Below, piece after piece: positions 7,451 to 16,244 of a stretch of DNA of 64,000 nt (its first letter is position 1; every line of letters begins with the position of its first letter). The notes beneath the pieces are model-generated. The model did no database searches. It was given only the letters and a program-made list of their open reading frames with translations, and was not told where the DNA came from. The stretch spans positions 111,219 to 175,218 of the forward strand of contig JABDNH010000019.1 of assembly GCA_013001055.1 (NCBI GenBank). Direction: 5' to 3'. The DNA is from Sphingomonas sp. GTDB lineage: Bacteria > Pseudomonadota > Alphaproteobacteria > Sphingomonadales > Sphingomonadaceae. A program made the position numbers and the translations under genes.

Positions 7451-9075
7451 GCATCGCGTCCCGCCTCGTGCGTCCGGACTTGAAGTCGCTTCAACCGGTC
7501 GATCTGGCCGGTGCGCCGATCCCGGGCACTATCCGCCTCGATGCCAACGAAAACCCCTATGAGCCGCTCGCCGGCGGCCCGACGATTAACCGCTACCCCG
7601 AGCCGCAGCCTGCAACGCTGCGCGCGCGCATGGCGGACCTCTATGGCTGCGCGCCTGAACAGCTTTGGGTGACGCGCGGCAGTGACGATGCCATCGACCT
7701 GCTCTGCCGCGCCTTCCTGCGCCCGGGCGAGGACCGCATCGTCGTGGTCGAGCCGACCTTCTCCGCGTACGGCCAATTCGCCAGCATCCAGGGCGCGCAA
7801 GTCAATGCGGCGCGTCTCACCGAAGATTTCGAATTTGACGAACAGGCGGTGCTGGATGTCTGCAAGGATGGGATAGCGCCAAAGCTGCTGTTCTTGTGCA
7901 CGCCCAACAATCCGACTGCCACGCCGGTCGATCCCGAGGCGGTCCGCCGAATTGCCGAGGCGCTTCCGGACACGCTCGTGATTGCCGACGAGGCCTATGG
8001 CGAGTTCTCCAAATTCCCGAGCTTGGCTCCCGAAGTCGAGAACAACCTGCTTGTCCTACGTACGCTGTCCAAGGCCTTCGGGCTTGCAGGCGCGCGCATT
8101 GGCTGCGTCATTGGCGATCCCGACATTCTCGGCTGGCTCGCCCGCGTTTCGCCGCCCTATCCGCTGCCAATGCCCTCGATCGAGGCCGCGCTGAAGGTGC
8201 TCGCACCCGAGCGCATGCCGGTGCATCTGGAACGTATCGAGAGACTGCTCGCTGATCGCGCAGCACTGGCGACTAAATTGCGCGATGCCGACGAGGTGCA
8301 AGAGCTCTACCAGGGCGGCAATTTTCTGTTCCTCGAAGTTGCCAATCCGGAAGACCTGGCCCGCCGCCTTTATGCCGCGGGCGTCAAGGTCCGCTTCCGT
8401 CCCAAGGCTGCTCCGGGCGGCGTGCGCATAACCATCGGCACAGAAAGCGAAAACAGCGCGCTCCTGTCCGTGTTCGGCATCGCGCAGGACAGGCCGCAGG
8501 GCCGCCGCGCCGCGGTTACCCGTGATACGGGTGAAACCGCAATCGTGGTTGAAGTCGACCTCGATGCGACCGAGCCCAAGCGGCGCATCGACACGGGCAT
8601 CGGCTTTTATGACCATATGCTCGACCAGATTGCAGGCCATGGCGGCTTCGGCCTCACGCTCGCCTGCACCGGCGACAGGCACATCGATGGTCACCACAGC
8701 ATTGAGGACGTCGCGCTGGCGCTCGGCGAAGCGCTCGACACCGCCCTGGGAGATCGCAAGGGCATCGGCCGCTTCGGTTTTGCGCTACCGATGGACGAGA
8801 CATCGGCAGAAGTACTGATTGATCTGTCGGGCCGACCCTTCTCCAAATTCGAAGGCAATTTCCGCGACGAGAAGGTCGGCGACTTCCCGACCCAAATGAC
8901 GCCCCACGTCTTCCGCAGCCTTGCCGACAGCATGCGCGCCGCGATCCACGTCAAGGTCGAAGGCGAAAATGATCACCACAAGGTCGAGGCCTGCTTCAAG
9001 GCGTTTGGCCGCGCGCTGCGCCAGGGGCTGGCTATCGGCGGGGGAAGCGTGCCTTCGACGAAGGGCGTGCTGTGA
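7447..9075 (+). CDS. hisCB: Fused histidinol-phosphate aminotransferase / imidazoleglycerol-phosphate dehydratase (HisC-HisB)
   Basis: One uninterrupted 542-codon frame encodes two enzymes. Residues 1 to about 345 are HisC, a PLP class I/II aminotransferase, with LDANENPYEP, the cofactor region APNNP-like CTPNNPTATP, YGEFS and the PLP lysine in RTLSKAFGLAGARIG. Residues from about 355 to 542 are the IGP dehydratase domain, beginning VTRDTGETAIVVEV, with the metal-binding DTGIGFYDHMLDQ, DGHHSIEDVALALGEAL and NDHHKVEACFKAFGRA. A linker of about ten residues joins them, with no stop and no good internal start with a ribosome site. Both domains look complete. HisB is better known fused to a histidinol phosphatase in enterobacteria; fusion to HisC is unusual. 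Confidence 0.93.
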   Translation: MSIASRLVRPDLKSLQPVDLAGAPIPGTIRLDANENPYEPLAGGPTINRYPEPQPATLRARMADLYGCAPEQLWVTRGSDDAIDLLCRAFLRPGEDRIVVVEPTFSAYGQFASIQGAQVNAARLTEDFEFDEQAVLDVCKDGIAPKLLFLCTPNNPTATPVDPEAVRRIAEALPDTLVIADEAYGEFSKFPSLAPEVENNLLVLRTLSKAFGLAGARIGCVIGDPDILGWLARVSPPYPLPMPSIEAALKVLAPERMPVHLERIERLLADRAALATKLRDADEVQELYQGGNFLFLEVANPEDLARRLYAAGVKVRFRPKAAPGGVRITIGTESENSALLSVFGIAQDRPQGRRAAVTRDTGETAIVVEVDLDATEPKRRIDTGIGFYDHMLDQIAGHGGFGLTLACTGDRHIDGHHSIEDVALALGEALDTALGDRKGIGRFGFALPMDETSAEVLIDLSGRPFSKFEGNFRDEKVGDFPTQMTPHVFRSLADSMRAAIHVKVEGENDHHKVEACFKAFGRALRQGLAIGGGSVPSTKGVL

Positions 9076-9653
9076 GCCTCGCTATCCTCGACCTTGGTTA
9101 TGGGAATACCGAGTCGATCCGTCTCGCCTTCCGGCGTTTGGACGCGGATTCGATCCTCGTTTCGGATCCCGCCAGCGTGCAGGCCGCCGAGAAAATCGTG
9201 CTGCCGGGGGTTGGCCATGCTGGCTACGGCATGCAGCGGCTGGAAGAGGCCGGCCTCGTCGCCACCTTAAAGCTGCGCACCAAGCCTGCGCTCGGTATAT
9301 GCCTCGGCATGCAGATGCTATTCGAGACGTCGGAGGAGACCGACCGCCCGCTTCTCGGCATCCTGCCAGGCAGGGTGAGAGCTCTAGAACCGGCCGAAGG
9401 TCGGCCTGTCCCGCACATGGGCTGGACCAGGGTCAGGGACGTCGCCACCGACATCGGCATTTCCGAAGGCGATCATCTCTATTTCGCGCACTGCTTTGTC
9501 TGCCCCGAAAGCGGGGCGACAGCCGCCCGCGCCGACTATGGCGGACCGATCCCGGCCGCACTGCGCCACAAGAACTGGTGGGCCGCGCAGTTCCACCCCG
9601 AAAGATCCTCCGCCTCCGGCGCCGATTTCCTCAAGGCCTTTCTCAGCGCATGA
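9072..9653 (+). CDS. hisH: Imidazole glycerol phosphate synthase, glutaminase subunit
   Basis: Provides ammonia to HisF. The 193-residue class I amidotransferase begins at GTG 9072 (overlapping the hisCB TGA as GTGA) with SLAILDLGYGNTESI. It shows LPGVGHAGYGM, the nucleophile motif ALGICLGMQMLFE (Cys near residue 78) and the catalytic QFHPERS near the C-terminus. It overlaps hisA by 4 nt. The hisH-hisA-hisF order is common in proteobacteria and matches the HisH-HisF complex. Confidence 0.95.
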   Translation: MSLAILDLGYGNTESIRLAFRRLDADSILVSDPASVQAAEKIVLPGVGHAGYGMQRLEEAGLVATLKLRTKPALGICLGMQMLFETSEETDRPLLGILPGRVRALEPAEGRPVPHMGWTRVRDVATDIGISEGDHLYFAHCFVCPESGATAARADYGGPIPAALRHKNWWAAQFHPERSSASGADFLKAFLSA

Positions 9654-10372
9654 AACTGATCCCCGCCATCGACCTCATGGACGGCAAACCTGTTCGCCTT
9701 GCCCAGGGCGATTTCGATCGCCGCACCGACTATGGGGAAAGCGCCGCCGATGCGCTCGCCACGTTCCTGATTCAAGGGGCCGAGATGACGCATATCGTCG
9801 ACCTTGATGGCGCCAAGGCGGGCGAGCCCAAGCAGCACAGCCTCATCGCCGCGCTCGCTCCGATCATGCCCGTCCAGGTCGCCGGCGGCTTTCGCACGCG
9901 TGAGCAAGTCGGCGACATGTTTGAAGCGGGCGCCGCGCGCGTCGTCATCGGCAGCCTTGCCCTCTCGCGACCGCAGAACTTTATCGAAATGCTCAACTGC
10001 TACGGCGCAGAGCGCATGGTACTCGCGCTCGACGTCCGCCTTGAAGGCGGCGTACCCTATGTCGCCCGCCACGGCTGGCAGGAAACCTCCACCAGCACTT
10101 TGGACGACGTCCTCGCCGACTTCCCGCGCGTGCGCAATATCCTCGTCACCGACATCGGCCGCGACGGCATGATGACCGGGCCCAACGTCGCGCTCTACCG
10201 CGCCTTGAAGACCGAATATCCCGAGCTGCAGGTGCAGGCCTCGGGCGGCGTATCCTCGCTCGACGATCTCGACGAGCTGCGGGAGGCTGGTGCCGACGCT
10301 GCCATCACCGGCAAGGCGATTTGGGGCAAGACCTTCTCGGTCGCCCAAGGGGTGCAGCGTGCCCGCGGCTAG
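9650..10372 (+). CDS. hisA: ProFAR isomerase (phosphoribosylformimino-AICAR ribotide isomerase)
   Basis: Performs the Amadori rearrangement of ProFAR to PRFAR. The ATG at 9650 overlaps the hisH stop (ATGA) and gives 240 residues, the usual length. The half-barrel repeats are clear: [17 protein letters not shown] with the first catalytic Asp, [41 protein letters not shown] with the second catalytic Asp, and the phosphate site QASGGVSS. A longer open frame upstream exists only because hisH is read in another frame. Confidence 0.95.
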   Translation: MKLIPAIDLMDGKPVRLAQGDFDRRTDYGESAADALATFLIQGAEMTHIVDLDGAKAGEPKQHSLIAALAPIMPVQVAGGFRTREQVGDMFEAGAARVVIGSLALSRPQNFIEMLNCYGAERMVLALDVRLEGGVPYVARHGWQETSTSTLDDVLADFPRVRNILVTDIGRDGMMTGPNVALYRALKTEYPELQVQASGGVSSLDDLDELREAGADAAITGKAIWGKTFSVAQGVQRARG

Positions 10373-11126
10373 GATCATCCCCTGCCTCGATGTGGCCGAT
10401 GGCAAGGTCGTCAAAGGCGTCCAGTTCAAGGATCACCGCGTCATCGGTGATATCGTCGATCACGCGCTGCGCTACCGCGACGAAGGCGCCGACGAGCTCG
10501 TATTCTACGACATCACCGCCAGCGCCGATAACCGCACCATCGATCCCAAGTGGATCCACGAAGTCGCCGCGGTAATTGACATTCCCTTCGCGGTGGCAGG
10601 CGGCATCGATAGTATCGAAATCGCCGAAGCCTGCCTCTCGACAGGCGCGGACAAAGTTTCTGTAAATTCGCCAGCGCTGACCCGGCCCGAGCTGGTCGCA
10701 GAGCTTGCCGAAGCTTTCGGCCGGCAATGCGTCGTCCTCGGCATCGACAGCTATGAGGATGACGAGGGCACCTACCGGATCAAGCAGTTCACCGGCCGTC
10801 CCGACGCCACTGTTGATACCGGGCGCACGATGCTCGACTGGGCCCGCGATGTCGCAAAGCTGGGCGCTGGCGAGATCGTCCTCAACTGCATGAACCGTGA
10901 CGGCGTGCGCCAAGGCTACGACCTCGCACAGCTTCGGGCGCTTGCCGACGCCGTCGACATACCCGTCATCGCCTCAGGCGGTGCCGGCACGGTGGAGCAT
11001 TTTGCAGATGCATTTGGCGTCGGGTGTTCGGGCGCGTTGGCGGCCAGCGTCTTTCATGAACGCCGCATCGCCATTGGCGATCTCAAGGATTATCTCGAAT
11101 CGCAAGGCTGGGAGGTGCGCCGGTGA
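10359..11126 (+). CDS. hisF: Imidazole glycerol phosphate synthase, cyclase subunit
   Basis: Uses HisH-derived ammonia to form IGP and AICAR. The best start is GTG at 10359 ([12 protein letters not shown]), giving 255 residues, and overlaps hisA by 14 nt. Motifs are [16 protein letters not shown] with the catalytic Asp, [43 protein letters not shown] with the second Asp, and [12 protein letters not shown]. An upstream in-frame ATG would add over 20 residues that are only read-through of hisA and does not resemble HisF. Confidence 0.94.
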   Translation: MPAARIIPCLDVADGKVVKGVQFKDHRVIGDIVDHALRYRDEGADELVFYDITASADNRTIDPKWIHEVAAVIDIPFAVAGGIDSIEIAEACLSTGADKVSVNSPALTRPELVAELAEAFGRQCVVLGIDSYEDDEGTYRIKQFTGRPDATVDTGRTMLDWARDVAKLGAGEIVLNCMNRDGVRQGYDLAQLRALADAVDIPVIASGGAGTVEHFADAFGVGCSGALAASVFHERRIAIGDLKDYLESQGWEVRR

Positions 11127-11722
11127 AGCTCGACTGGGACAAGATGGATGGACTCATCCCCGCCATCGTGCAGCACGTCGACACGGGCGAGGTGCGCATG
11201 CTCGGCTACATGAACCGCGAGGCTCTCGACGCCACCAATGCAAGCGGGAAAGTGACGTTCTGGTCCCGCTCACGCCGTGAATTGTGGAGAAAGGGTGCGA
11301 CCAGCGGCGACACGCTCGAGCTGGTCGACATACGCGCCGACTGCGATGGAGATGCCTTGCTGGTGCTGGCGCGGCCTACCGGACCGACCTGCCACCTCGG
11401 CACGTCAAGCTGTTTTGGCGAGCAAGGCGCGCCCGGCGTCGGCTTCCTTGGCGAATTGGCCGACGTGATCTCCGAGCGCGCCGCCAAAGCCGACGCGCAG
11501 GCTAGCTATACCGCGCGGCTCCTCGCCGAGGGCGTCAAGCGCTCCGCACAAAAGGTTGGCGAGGAAGGCGTCGAAACCGCGCTCGCCGCCACCGCAGGCG
11601 ACAAGCAGGAAACGGCCAGTGAGGCCGCCGACCTGCTCTATCACCTGCTCGTGCTTCTCGAAGCGACCGATGTGCCGCTCGATGATGTACTCGATGTGCT
11701 CAGGGATCGTCACAAGGCTTGA
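11123..11722 (+). CDS. hisIE: Bifunctional phosphoribosyl-AMP cyclohydrolase / phosphoribosyl-ATP pyrophosphatase
   Basis: Carries out steps two and three of histidine synthesis in one chain. The 199-residue protein starts at GTG 11123, overlapping the hisF TGA. Residues about 1-105 are HisI, with [13 protein letters not shown], the metal and active-site block [30 protein letters not shown] and [12 protein letters not shown] with zinc-ligand Cys. Residues about 115-199 are HisE, with [18 protein letters not shown] and [13 protein letters not shown]. It completes the plus-strand his enzymes. Confidence 0.95.
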   Translation: MKLDWDKMDGLIPAIVQHVDTGEVRMLGYMNREALDATNASGKVTFWSRSRRELWRKGATSGDTLELVDIRADCDGDALLVLARPTGPTCHLGTSSCFGEQGAPGVGFLGELADVISERAAKADAQASYTARLLAEGVKRSAQKVGEEGVETALAATAGDKQETASEAADLLYHLLVLLEATDVPLDDVLDVLRDRHKA

Positions 11723-11754
11723 CCGCCGCGGCACGAGCGCCTTTGGCACCCGCC

Positions 11755-12927
11755 ATGCATTATGATGTGATCGTCCTGGGCGCTGGCGCTGCCGGCATGA
11801 TGGCCGCCTTCACGGCGGGCCGTCGCGGGCGCCGCGTGCTGCTGGTCGACCACAACAATGCGCCGGGCAAGAAAATCCTGATCTCGGGCGGCGGCGGCTG
11901 TAATTTCACCAATCTTCATGCAGTGCCTGAGCGATACCTTTCGGCCAACCCGCATTTCGCAAAATCGGCGATGGCGCGCTACACGCCCGCCGATTTTATC
12001 GCGCTCATCGATGCGTACGGCATCGCGTGGCATGAAAAGACGCTTGGCCAGCTCTTTTGTGACGGGTCGGCCAAGCAGGTCGTCGCCATGCTGATGAAGG
12101 AATGCGCCGATGCGGGCGTCGAGACCCGTTTCGGCGACAGCCCCGCGGTCGAGCGCGATGGCGAAAGCTTTGTCGTCACCCTGGGCAACGACGCGATCAC
12201 CGGCGATGCGCTGGTGCTGGCTACGGGCGGCCCCTCGATCCCCAAGCTCGGTGCGACCGGCTTCGCCTACGATCTGGCGCGCCGCTGGGGGCTCAAGATC
12301 GTCGAACCGCGCCCAGCGCTCGTGCCGCTGAAATTGCCCGCCGAAGAAGCGCTTTTTCGCGAACTGTCGGGCGTGGCGACAAAGGTCAGCGCGATCGCCG
12401 ACCATGGTCCCGCCTTTCGCGAAGCGGCCCTGTTCACCCACCGCGGCCTGTCGGGGCCCGCTATCCTGCAAGTCTCCAGCTATTGGCGCGGCAATGATGA
12501 GCAGGTCAGCGTCGATTTCCTGCCCGATGCCGAAGATGGCTGGCTGCGAAACGCGAAACGCGAAACGCCGCAGCGCAGTGTCGGCAGGGTGCTCGCCGAA
12601 GCGCTGCCCGATCGCCTCGCCAGCGCGCTGATCGACCGGCTGGGCGTCGACGGCCCGCTGCAATCGCACGGTGACAAGGCGCTCCAGGAGGTGGAGGAGA
12701 AGCTCGCCCATTGGTCCTTTACGCCCAATGGCAGCGAAGGCTTCGCCAAGGCCGAAGTCACGGTCGGCGGCATTGCGACTGCCGAACTCTCCTCGCGCAC
12801 GATGGAAGCCAGGCGGGTGCCCGGCCTCTATTGCATCGGCGAAGCGGTCGACGTGACCGGCTGGCTCGGCGGCTATAATTTCCAGTGGGCCTGGGCGAGC
12901 GGTGTCGCTGCAGGCGAGGCAGCCTAG
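11755..12927 (+). CDS. BaiN/HI0933-family FAD-dependent flavoprotein
   Basis: This 390-residue flavoprotein of the HI0933/YhiN/BaiN family starts at ATG 11755 (MHYDVIVLGAGAAGM). It shows the N-terminal FAD-binding GxGxxG with the acidic ribose site LLVDHN, the family signature GKKILISGGGGCNFTN, VLATGGPSIPKLGATG and the C-terminal FAD contact GGYNFQWAWASGVAAG. A TTG at 11719 is a weaker alternative start. It follows hisIE closely and is probably co-transcribed, but no role in histidine synthesis is established for the family; members are described as predicted oxidoreductases. Its TAG overlaps the hisN stop at a CTAG palindrome. Confidence 0.85.
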   Translation: MHYDVIVLGAGAAGMMAAFTAGRRGRRVLLVDHNNAPGKKILISGGGGCNFTNLHAVPERYLSANPHFAKSAMARYTPADFIALIDAYGIAWHEKTLGQLFCDGSAKQVVAMLMKECADAGVETRFGDSPAVERDGESFVVTLGNDAITGDALVLATGGPSIPKLGATGFAYDLARRWGLKIVEPRPALVPLKLPAEEALFRELSGVATKVSAIADHGPAFREAALFTHRGLSGPAILQVSSYWRGNDEQVSVDFLPDAEDGWLRNAKRETPQRSVGRVLAEALPDRLASALIDRLGVDGPLQSHGDKALQEVEEKLAHWSFTPNGSEGFAKAEVTVGGIATAELSSRTMEARRVPGLYCIGEAVDVTGWLGGYNFQWAWASGVAAGEAA

Positions 12928-13676
12928 CCCTTCAGCGCGCCGACCGCCTGGCGGTAAAGCGCTTCGCTCGCTGCGGCAATTACGTCACCGCCCGACAAAT
13001 CATCACCCCCGGTCCAGTTGCCGATGTGCCCGCCGGCAAAACGCACGCACGCGACCAACGCGTCATAATCGTGCGGTTTCAGGCCGACATCGGTAGCCAG
13101 GTCGATATCGCCGGTCGCCACCCGCGCGAATGCCATCGCGTCGAGCCCGTAGCGCACCAACGGCACTTGGGCACGAAGCCGACTGAATGCGTCGAATTGC
13201 GCGCCCTCGAACAGGTGCGGATCGGTAGTCGATATGCGTGCTTCCCCTAGAACGCAGCAGCCGCTCGTTTCGACGATTGCGCCGTTCAAGGTGGTTTCGC
13301 CATCGAAGCCGATCAAGCGTTCGTCGAGGTCGGGCAGATCGATCATGCCGCCGACATGCTCGCCGTCCTCGATCAAGCCGGCGAGCACGGCCCAGCTCGG
13401 CAGCCCGCAAATGAAGGCGCGCGTGCCATCGATCGGATCGAGGCTCCAGTGGCGCGCAGCCCCCGCGCGGGTCCAGCCATATTCCTCGCCCCAGATGCCG
13501 TCTTCGGGATGGTTCTTTTCAATGAGTGCGCGCATCGCGCGTTCGGCGGCACGGTCGGCCTCGGTCACCGGGTCGAACAGGCCATTTTCGTCCTTATTGT
13601 CGACGCTGTCGGTTTCGCACAATTCGATGGCGATGCGGGCGGCATCCCCCAGACGATCGAAAAAATCGCGGCTCAT
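12924..13676 (-). CDS. hisN: Histidinol-phosphatase, inositol monophosphatase family
   Basis: Likely dephosphorylates histidinol phosphate between HisC and HisD. The 250-residue protein starts at ATG 13676 (MSRDFFDRL). It carries the IMPase metal motifs DPVTEADRAAERAMR, GEEYGW, WSLDPIDGTRAFICG and the C-terminal PHDYDALV. Among IMPase-family members function is hard to tell from sequence. The call rests on its contact with the complete his operon and on the absence of a phosphatase domain in the HisC-HisB fusion. It overlaps the TSUP gene by 4 nt, so it is the tail of a sulfur-gene operon rather than part of the his transcript. Confidence 0.85.
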   Translation of the reverse strand: MSRDFFDRLGDAARIAIELCETDSVDNKDENGLFDPVTEADRAAERAMRALIEKNHPEDGIWGEEYGWTRAGAARHWSLDPIDGTRAFICGLPSWAVLAGLIEDGEHVGGMIDLPDLDERLIGFDGETTLNGAIVETSGCCVLGEARISTTDPHLFEGAQFDAFSRLRAQVPLVRYGLDAMAFARVATGDIDLATDVGLKPHDYDALVACVRFAGGHIGNWTGGDDLSGGDVIAAASEALYRQAVGALKG

Positions 13677-14443
13677 AAAATCTCCAGTGCGAGGCCCCAC
13701 CGATAGAGCATATAGGCCGCAACACTAAAGATTATGCCAACGAAAACCCGGGTTAGCGCGCCTTTGGTGCCTGACAATCTCTTGGCAGCGCGCCCGCCTG
13801 CCCAGCTACCGATGAAGCCGCCTGCGATGAAGGCCGCGGCGATATCCCAATCGACGTATCCCTCAAGGCCGTAGCTCGTCGCGGTAGTGGCGCCCAGCGC
13901 CGTGACCCCGACTAGGCTGGTCGCCATGGCGTTGAAGATCGGCAGGCTCGCGGCGGCCATCAGCCCGGGCACGATCAGGAAACCACCGCCTATGCCGAAA
14001 AAGCCCGCCATCACGCCGGTGGCACCGCCATAGGCAAGCAGCTTGATCGTGTTGGGCCTGACGAAAGCCGTGCCGGGAGCTTCCTCTTTCTTGCGCAGCA
14101 TGAGTGCGCCCACGAGTATCATGAGGATCGCAAACAGGCCGAGCAGCATGTCGCCATCGGTCGCCTTGCCCATCTCGGCGCCGACGACGGCCCCGACGAC
14201 ACCCGCCAGCGCAAATGGAATGCCCGCTTGCCAGCTGACCGCGCCGTCGCGGGCCTTCCCGAACAGGCCGATTGCGGCATTGGCGCCAACGCCGACAGCG
14301 CTGGTACCAATCGCGGCATGTGGCGGCAGGCCGATCACGTAGGCAAGAAAGGGGGTGGCGAGGATCGATCCCCCGCCCCCGATCAGCGCCAGGCTGAATC
14401 CGACAAGACTGCCGCCTAGCGCCGCGATCAGCGGATCAAGCAT
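13673..14443 (-). CDS. TSUP-family (TauE/SafE) membrane transporter
   Basis: This 256-residue hydrophobic protein with about seven or eight membrane segments is of the TauE/SafE/TSUP family. It shows the duplicated family motif: LIGGGGSILATPFLAYVIG near the N-terminus and FFGIGGGFLIVPGLM in the second half. TSUP members export sulfite, sulfonates or other sulfur anions. The start ATG at 14443 overlaps the rhodanese gene by 8 nt. Behind a BigR-type repressor and rhodanese, export of sulfite or thiosulfate made during sulfide detoxification is the likely role; the substrate is inferred. Confidence 0.87.
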   Translation of the reverse strand: MLDPLIAALGGSLVGFSLALIGGGGSILATPFLAYVIGLPPHAAIGTSAVGVGANAAIGLFGKARDGAVSWQAGIPFALAGVVGAVVGAEMGKATDGDMLLGLFAILMILVGALMLRKKEEAPGTAFVRPNTIKLLAYGGATGVMAGFFGIGGGFLIVPGLMAAASLPIFNAMATSLVGVTALGATTATSYGLEGYVDWDIAAAFIAGGFIGSWAGGRAAKRLSGTKGALTRVFVGIIFSVAAYMLYRWGLALEIL

Positions 14444-14954
14444 GCGCGGTCCGGTTCCAGGGCAACTTGGCCAGCAGCATGGCCATGCCGCAGAAACCGG
14501 TGACACCGGCAAAAGTCAGCCCTGCGCCCACGAAGACAGCAAGATAGATGAACCATGGCGCGACCAGCAGTGACAACAACGTGCCGACCAGCACCAGCAG
14601 GCCAGCAGCGATCATCACCTGGCGCTGCATTTCCATCGGCGCGCTCTTGTCCTTCACGACCGGCAGGCCAGCTTTTTCCCAAGCGCCGAGGCCGCCTTCG
14701 ACGATGTAACAGTCGCGCTCACCCGCGCAGGCTTGAAGCTGCGCAGCCGAATTTTTCGTACGCATGCCCGACTTGCAGTGGAACAGCACGGTATCGCCTT
14801 CGAGATGATCGCTCGACAGTTGTTCGAGCGGGACATTTCTTGCCCGGGGGACGCGCACGCGCGCATGCTCGTCGCGGCCGCGGATATCCACAAGCATCGC
14901 GCCGGCTTCCATCTTCTCCATCGCCTCGGCGGGTGAAATCGTATTAATGGTCAT
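14436..14954 (-). CDS. Rhodanese domain protein with C-terminal DUF2892 membrane hairpin (YgaP-like)
   Basis: The 172-residue protein starts at ATG 14954 (MTINTISPAEAM). Residues about 5-100 form a rhodanese domain with LVDIRGRDEHARV and the persulfide-carrying active loop HCKSGMRT. Residues about 115-172 form the DUF2892 pair of membrane helices (MIAAGLLVLVG, YLAVFVGAGLTFAG), ending in a short cytoplasmic tail. This is the architecture of E. coli YgaP, a membrane-anchored sulfurtransferase. It overlaps bigR by 4 nt. In this operon it probably handles persulfide sulfur between sulfide oxidation and export. Confidence 0.9.
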   Translation of the reverse strand: MTINTISPAEAMEKMEAGAMLVDIRGRDEHARVRVPRARNVPLEQLSSDHLEGDTVLFHCKSGMRTKNSAAQLQACAGERDCYIVEGGLGAWEKAGLPVVKDKSAPMEMQRQVMIAAGLLVLVGTLLSLLVAPWFIYLAVFVGAGLTFAGVTGFCGMAMLLAKLPWNRTAHA

Positions 14955-15277
14955 GAGACTTCCTTTTTGATGTCTGGGCAGAACAGGTCGGCCATCAGGT
15001 CCACCGTGCGCTCGGCACGCTCGTCCACCAGCCGATAATATAAAGTCTGGGCTTCGCGGCGGAACGCGACCAATTCCAGTCGGCGCAGCTTGGCCAGATG
15101 CTGGCTTAGCGCCGATGCACTCAGGTTGAGCCGATCGCCCAGCGCACCTACGCTCATCTCGCCCTCGGCCATCAAATGGCATAGGATAAGCAAGCGTTGC
15201 TCGTTGGCGAGCAGTTTCAAGAACTGCGCCGCATCACGGGATTGTGCCAGGAAAGGATCGGAAATGGCCTGCAACAT
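14951..15277 (-). CDS. bigR: ArsR/BigR-type persulfide-sensing repressor
   Basis: This 108-residue winged-helix repressor of the ArsR family has the helix-turn-helix MSVGALGDRLNLSASALSQHLAKLRRLELV. The two cysteines typical of BigR/SqrR/YgaV sensors are present: one in LLILCHLMAEG (near residue 34) and one in LFCPDIKK (near residue 101). In known members these form a di- or tetrasulfide on reaction with persulfide and release DNA. It heads the minus-strand operon with rhodanese and TSUP genes and faces a persulfide-dioxygenase-like gene across an AT-rich gap containing an inverted repeat. Confidence 0.9.
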   Translation of the reverse strand: MLQAISDPFLAQSRDAAQFLKLLANEQRLLILCHLMAEGEMSVGALGDRLNLSASALSQHLAKLRRLELVAFRREAQTLYYRLVDERAERTVDLMADLFCPDIKKEVS

Positions 15278-15289
15278 CTGCTCCTTGAA

Positions 15290-15309
15290 TTTTAGATAAA
15301 ACTAAATTA
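15290..15309. promoter_or_regulatory. Candidate BigR operator in the divergent intergenic gap
   Basis: The 64-bp gap between bigR and the divergent dioxygenase gene is strikingly AT-rich compared with the rest of the window. It contains the inverted repeat TTTAG (15291-15295) N6 CTAAA (15302-15306). Its position between two divergent sulfur transcription units suits an operator bound by the BigR-like protein. The assignment is from symmetry and context only. Confidence 0.6.
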
Positions 15310-15341
15310 GGTATTACTTACATAATGTCAAGGAGCGACGT

Positions 15342-16235
15342 ATGAGCCCGGAAATTCGCGCTTTTTTCGATGAAGCCACCAATACGGTCACCTATCTCGT
15401 ATGGTGTCCGGACAGCCGTCACGCCGTCGTCATCGATCCGGTGCTCGATTATGATCATGCGTCAGGCAAGGTCAGCACGCATTCGGTTGACCGCGTATTG
15501 GCGGCAGCTGAAGATGAAGGGCTTACGATCGACTGGGCGCTGGAAACCCATGTCCATGCCGATCACTTGTCCGGGGCCCCGCTCATCAAGGCGCGCACGG
15601 GCGCGGGCATCGCCATCGGCGAGCATGTCAAGGAAGTGCAGAAGATCTTCCGTCCGGTGTTCATGGCTGATGATCTCAAGGGCGACGGCGCCGACTTCGA
15701 CCGTCTGCTGAAGGATGGCGAGACCATTACCATCGGTAACGACATGGACATCAAGGTGATGCACGTTCCCGGACATACGCCCGCCGACGTGACCTACGTT
15801 ATTGGCGACAACGCCTTTGTTGGCGATACGATGTTCATGCCAGATTATGGCACCGCGCGAGCGGATTTCCCGGGCGGCGATGCGCGCACGCTGTACCGTT
15901 CGATCCGCAAGATCCTTGAACTGCCGCCGGAAACCACTCTCTATATGTGCCACGATTACAAGGCGCCGGGGCGCGACGAGTATGCATGGACAACGACGGT
16001 CGCCGAACAACGCGCCAACAATCTTCACGTCCATGACGGCATTTCGGAGGACGAGTTCGTGGAAATGCGCGAGGCCCGCGATGCGACGCTGAAAGCGCCC
16101 GCGCTCATCATGCCGTCGATCCAGACCAATATGCGCGCAGGCCGATTGCCGCCTGCCGAAACGAATGGCGTGCGCTACATGAAGGTGCCGATCGAGCTAC
16201 CACACACGGCAGGCGAGGACGAATTGGCGCGTTGA
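15342..16235 (+). CDS. blh: Persulfide-dioxygenase-like metallo-beta-lactamase-fold hydrolase (Blh/ETHE1 type)
   Basis: The 297-residue MBL-fold protein has ETHVHADHLSGA as the HxHxDH metal motif, VMHVPGHTPADVTYVIGD, FVGDTMFMPDYGTARADFPGGDA and MCHDYKAPGRD supplying further metal ligands. The GTARADFPGGDA segment is characteristic of Blh/ETHE1-type sulfur dioxygenases, which oxidise glutathione or protein persulfides to sulfite. A good AAGGAG site precedes ATG 15342. Divergence from bigR recalls the bigR-blh arrangement described in Xylella and Agrobacterium. It would act with the rhodanese and TSUP proteins in hydrogen sulfide detoxification. Confidence 0.9.
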   Translation: MSPEIRAFFDEATNTVTYLVWCPDSRHAVVIDPVLDYDHASGKVSTHSVDRVLAAAEDEGLTIDWALETHVHADHLSGAPLIKARTGAGIAIGEHVKEVQKIFRPVFMADDLKGDGADFDRLLKDGETITIGNDMDIKVMHVPGHTPADVTYVIGDNAFVGDTMFMPDYGTARADFPGGDARTLYRSIRKILELPPETTLYMCHDYKAPGRDEYAWTTTVAEQRANNLHVHDGISEDEFVEMREARDATLKAPALIMPSIQTNMRAGRLPPAETNGVRYMKVPIELPHTAGEDELAR

Positions 16236-16244
16236 GCGAATTCG

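Noticed and set aside
7447..9075. The hisC-hisB fusion as a frameshift or sequencing artefact
   Set aside because: The frame is continuous through a plausible linker, both domains are complete, and the flanking genes overlap normally at both ends. An assembly error cannot be wholly excluded.
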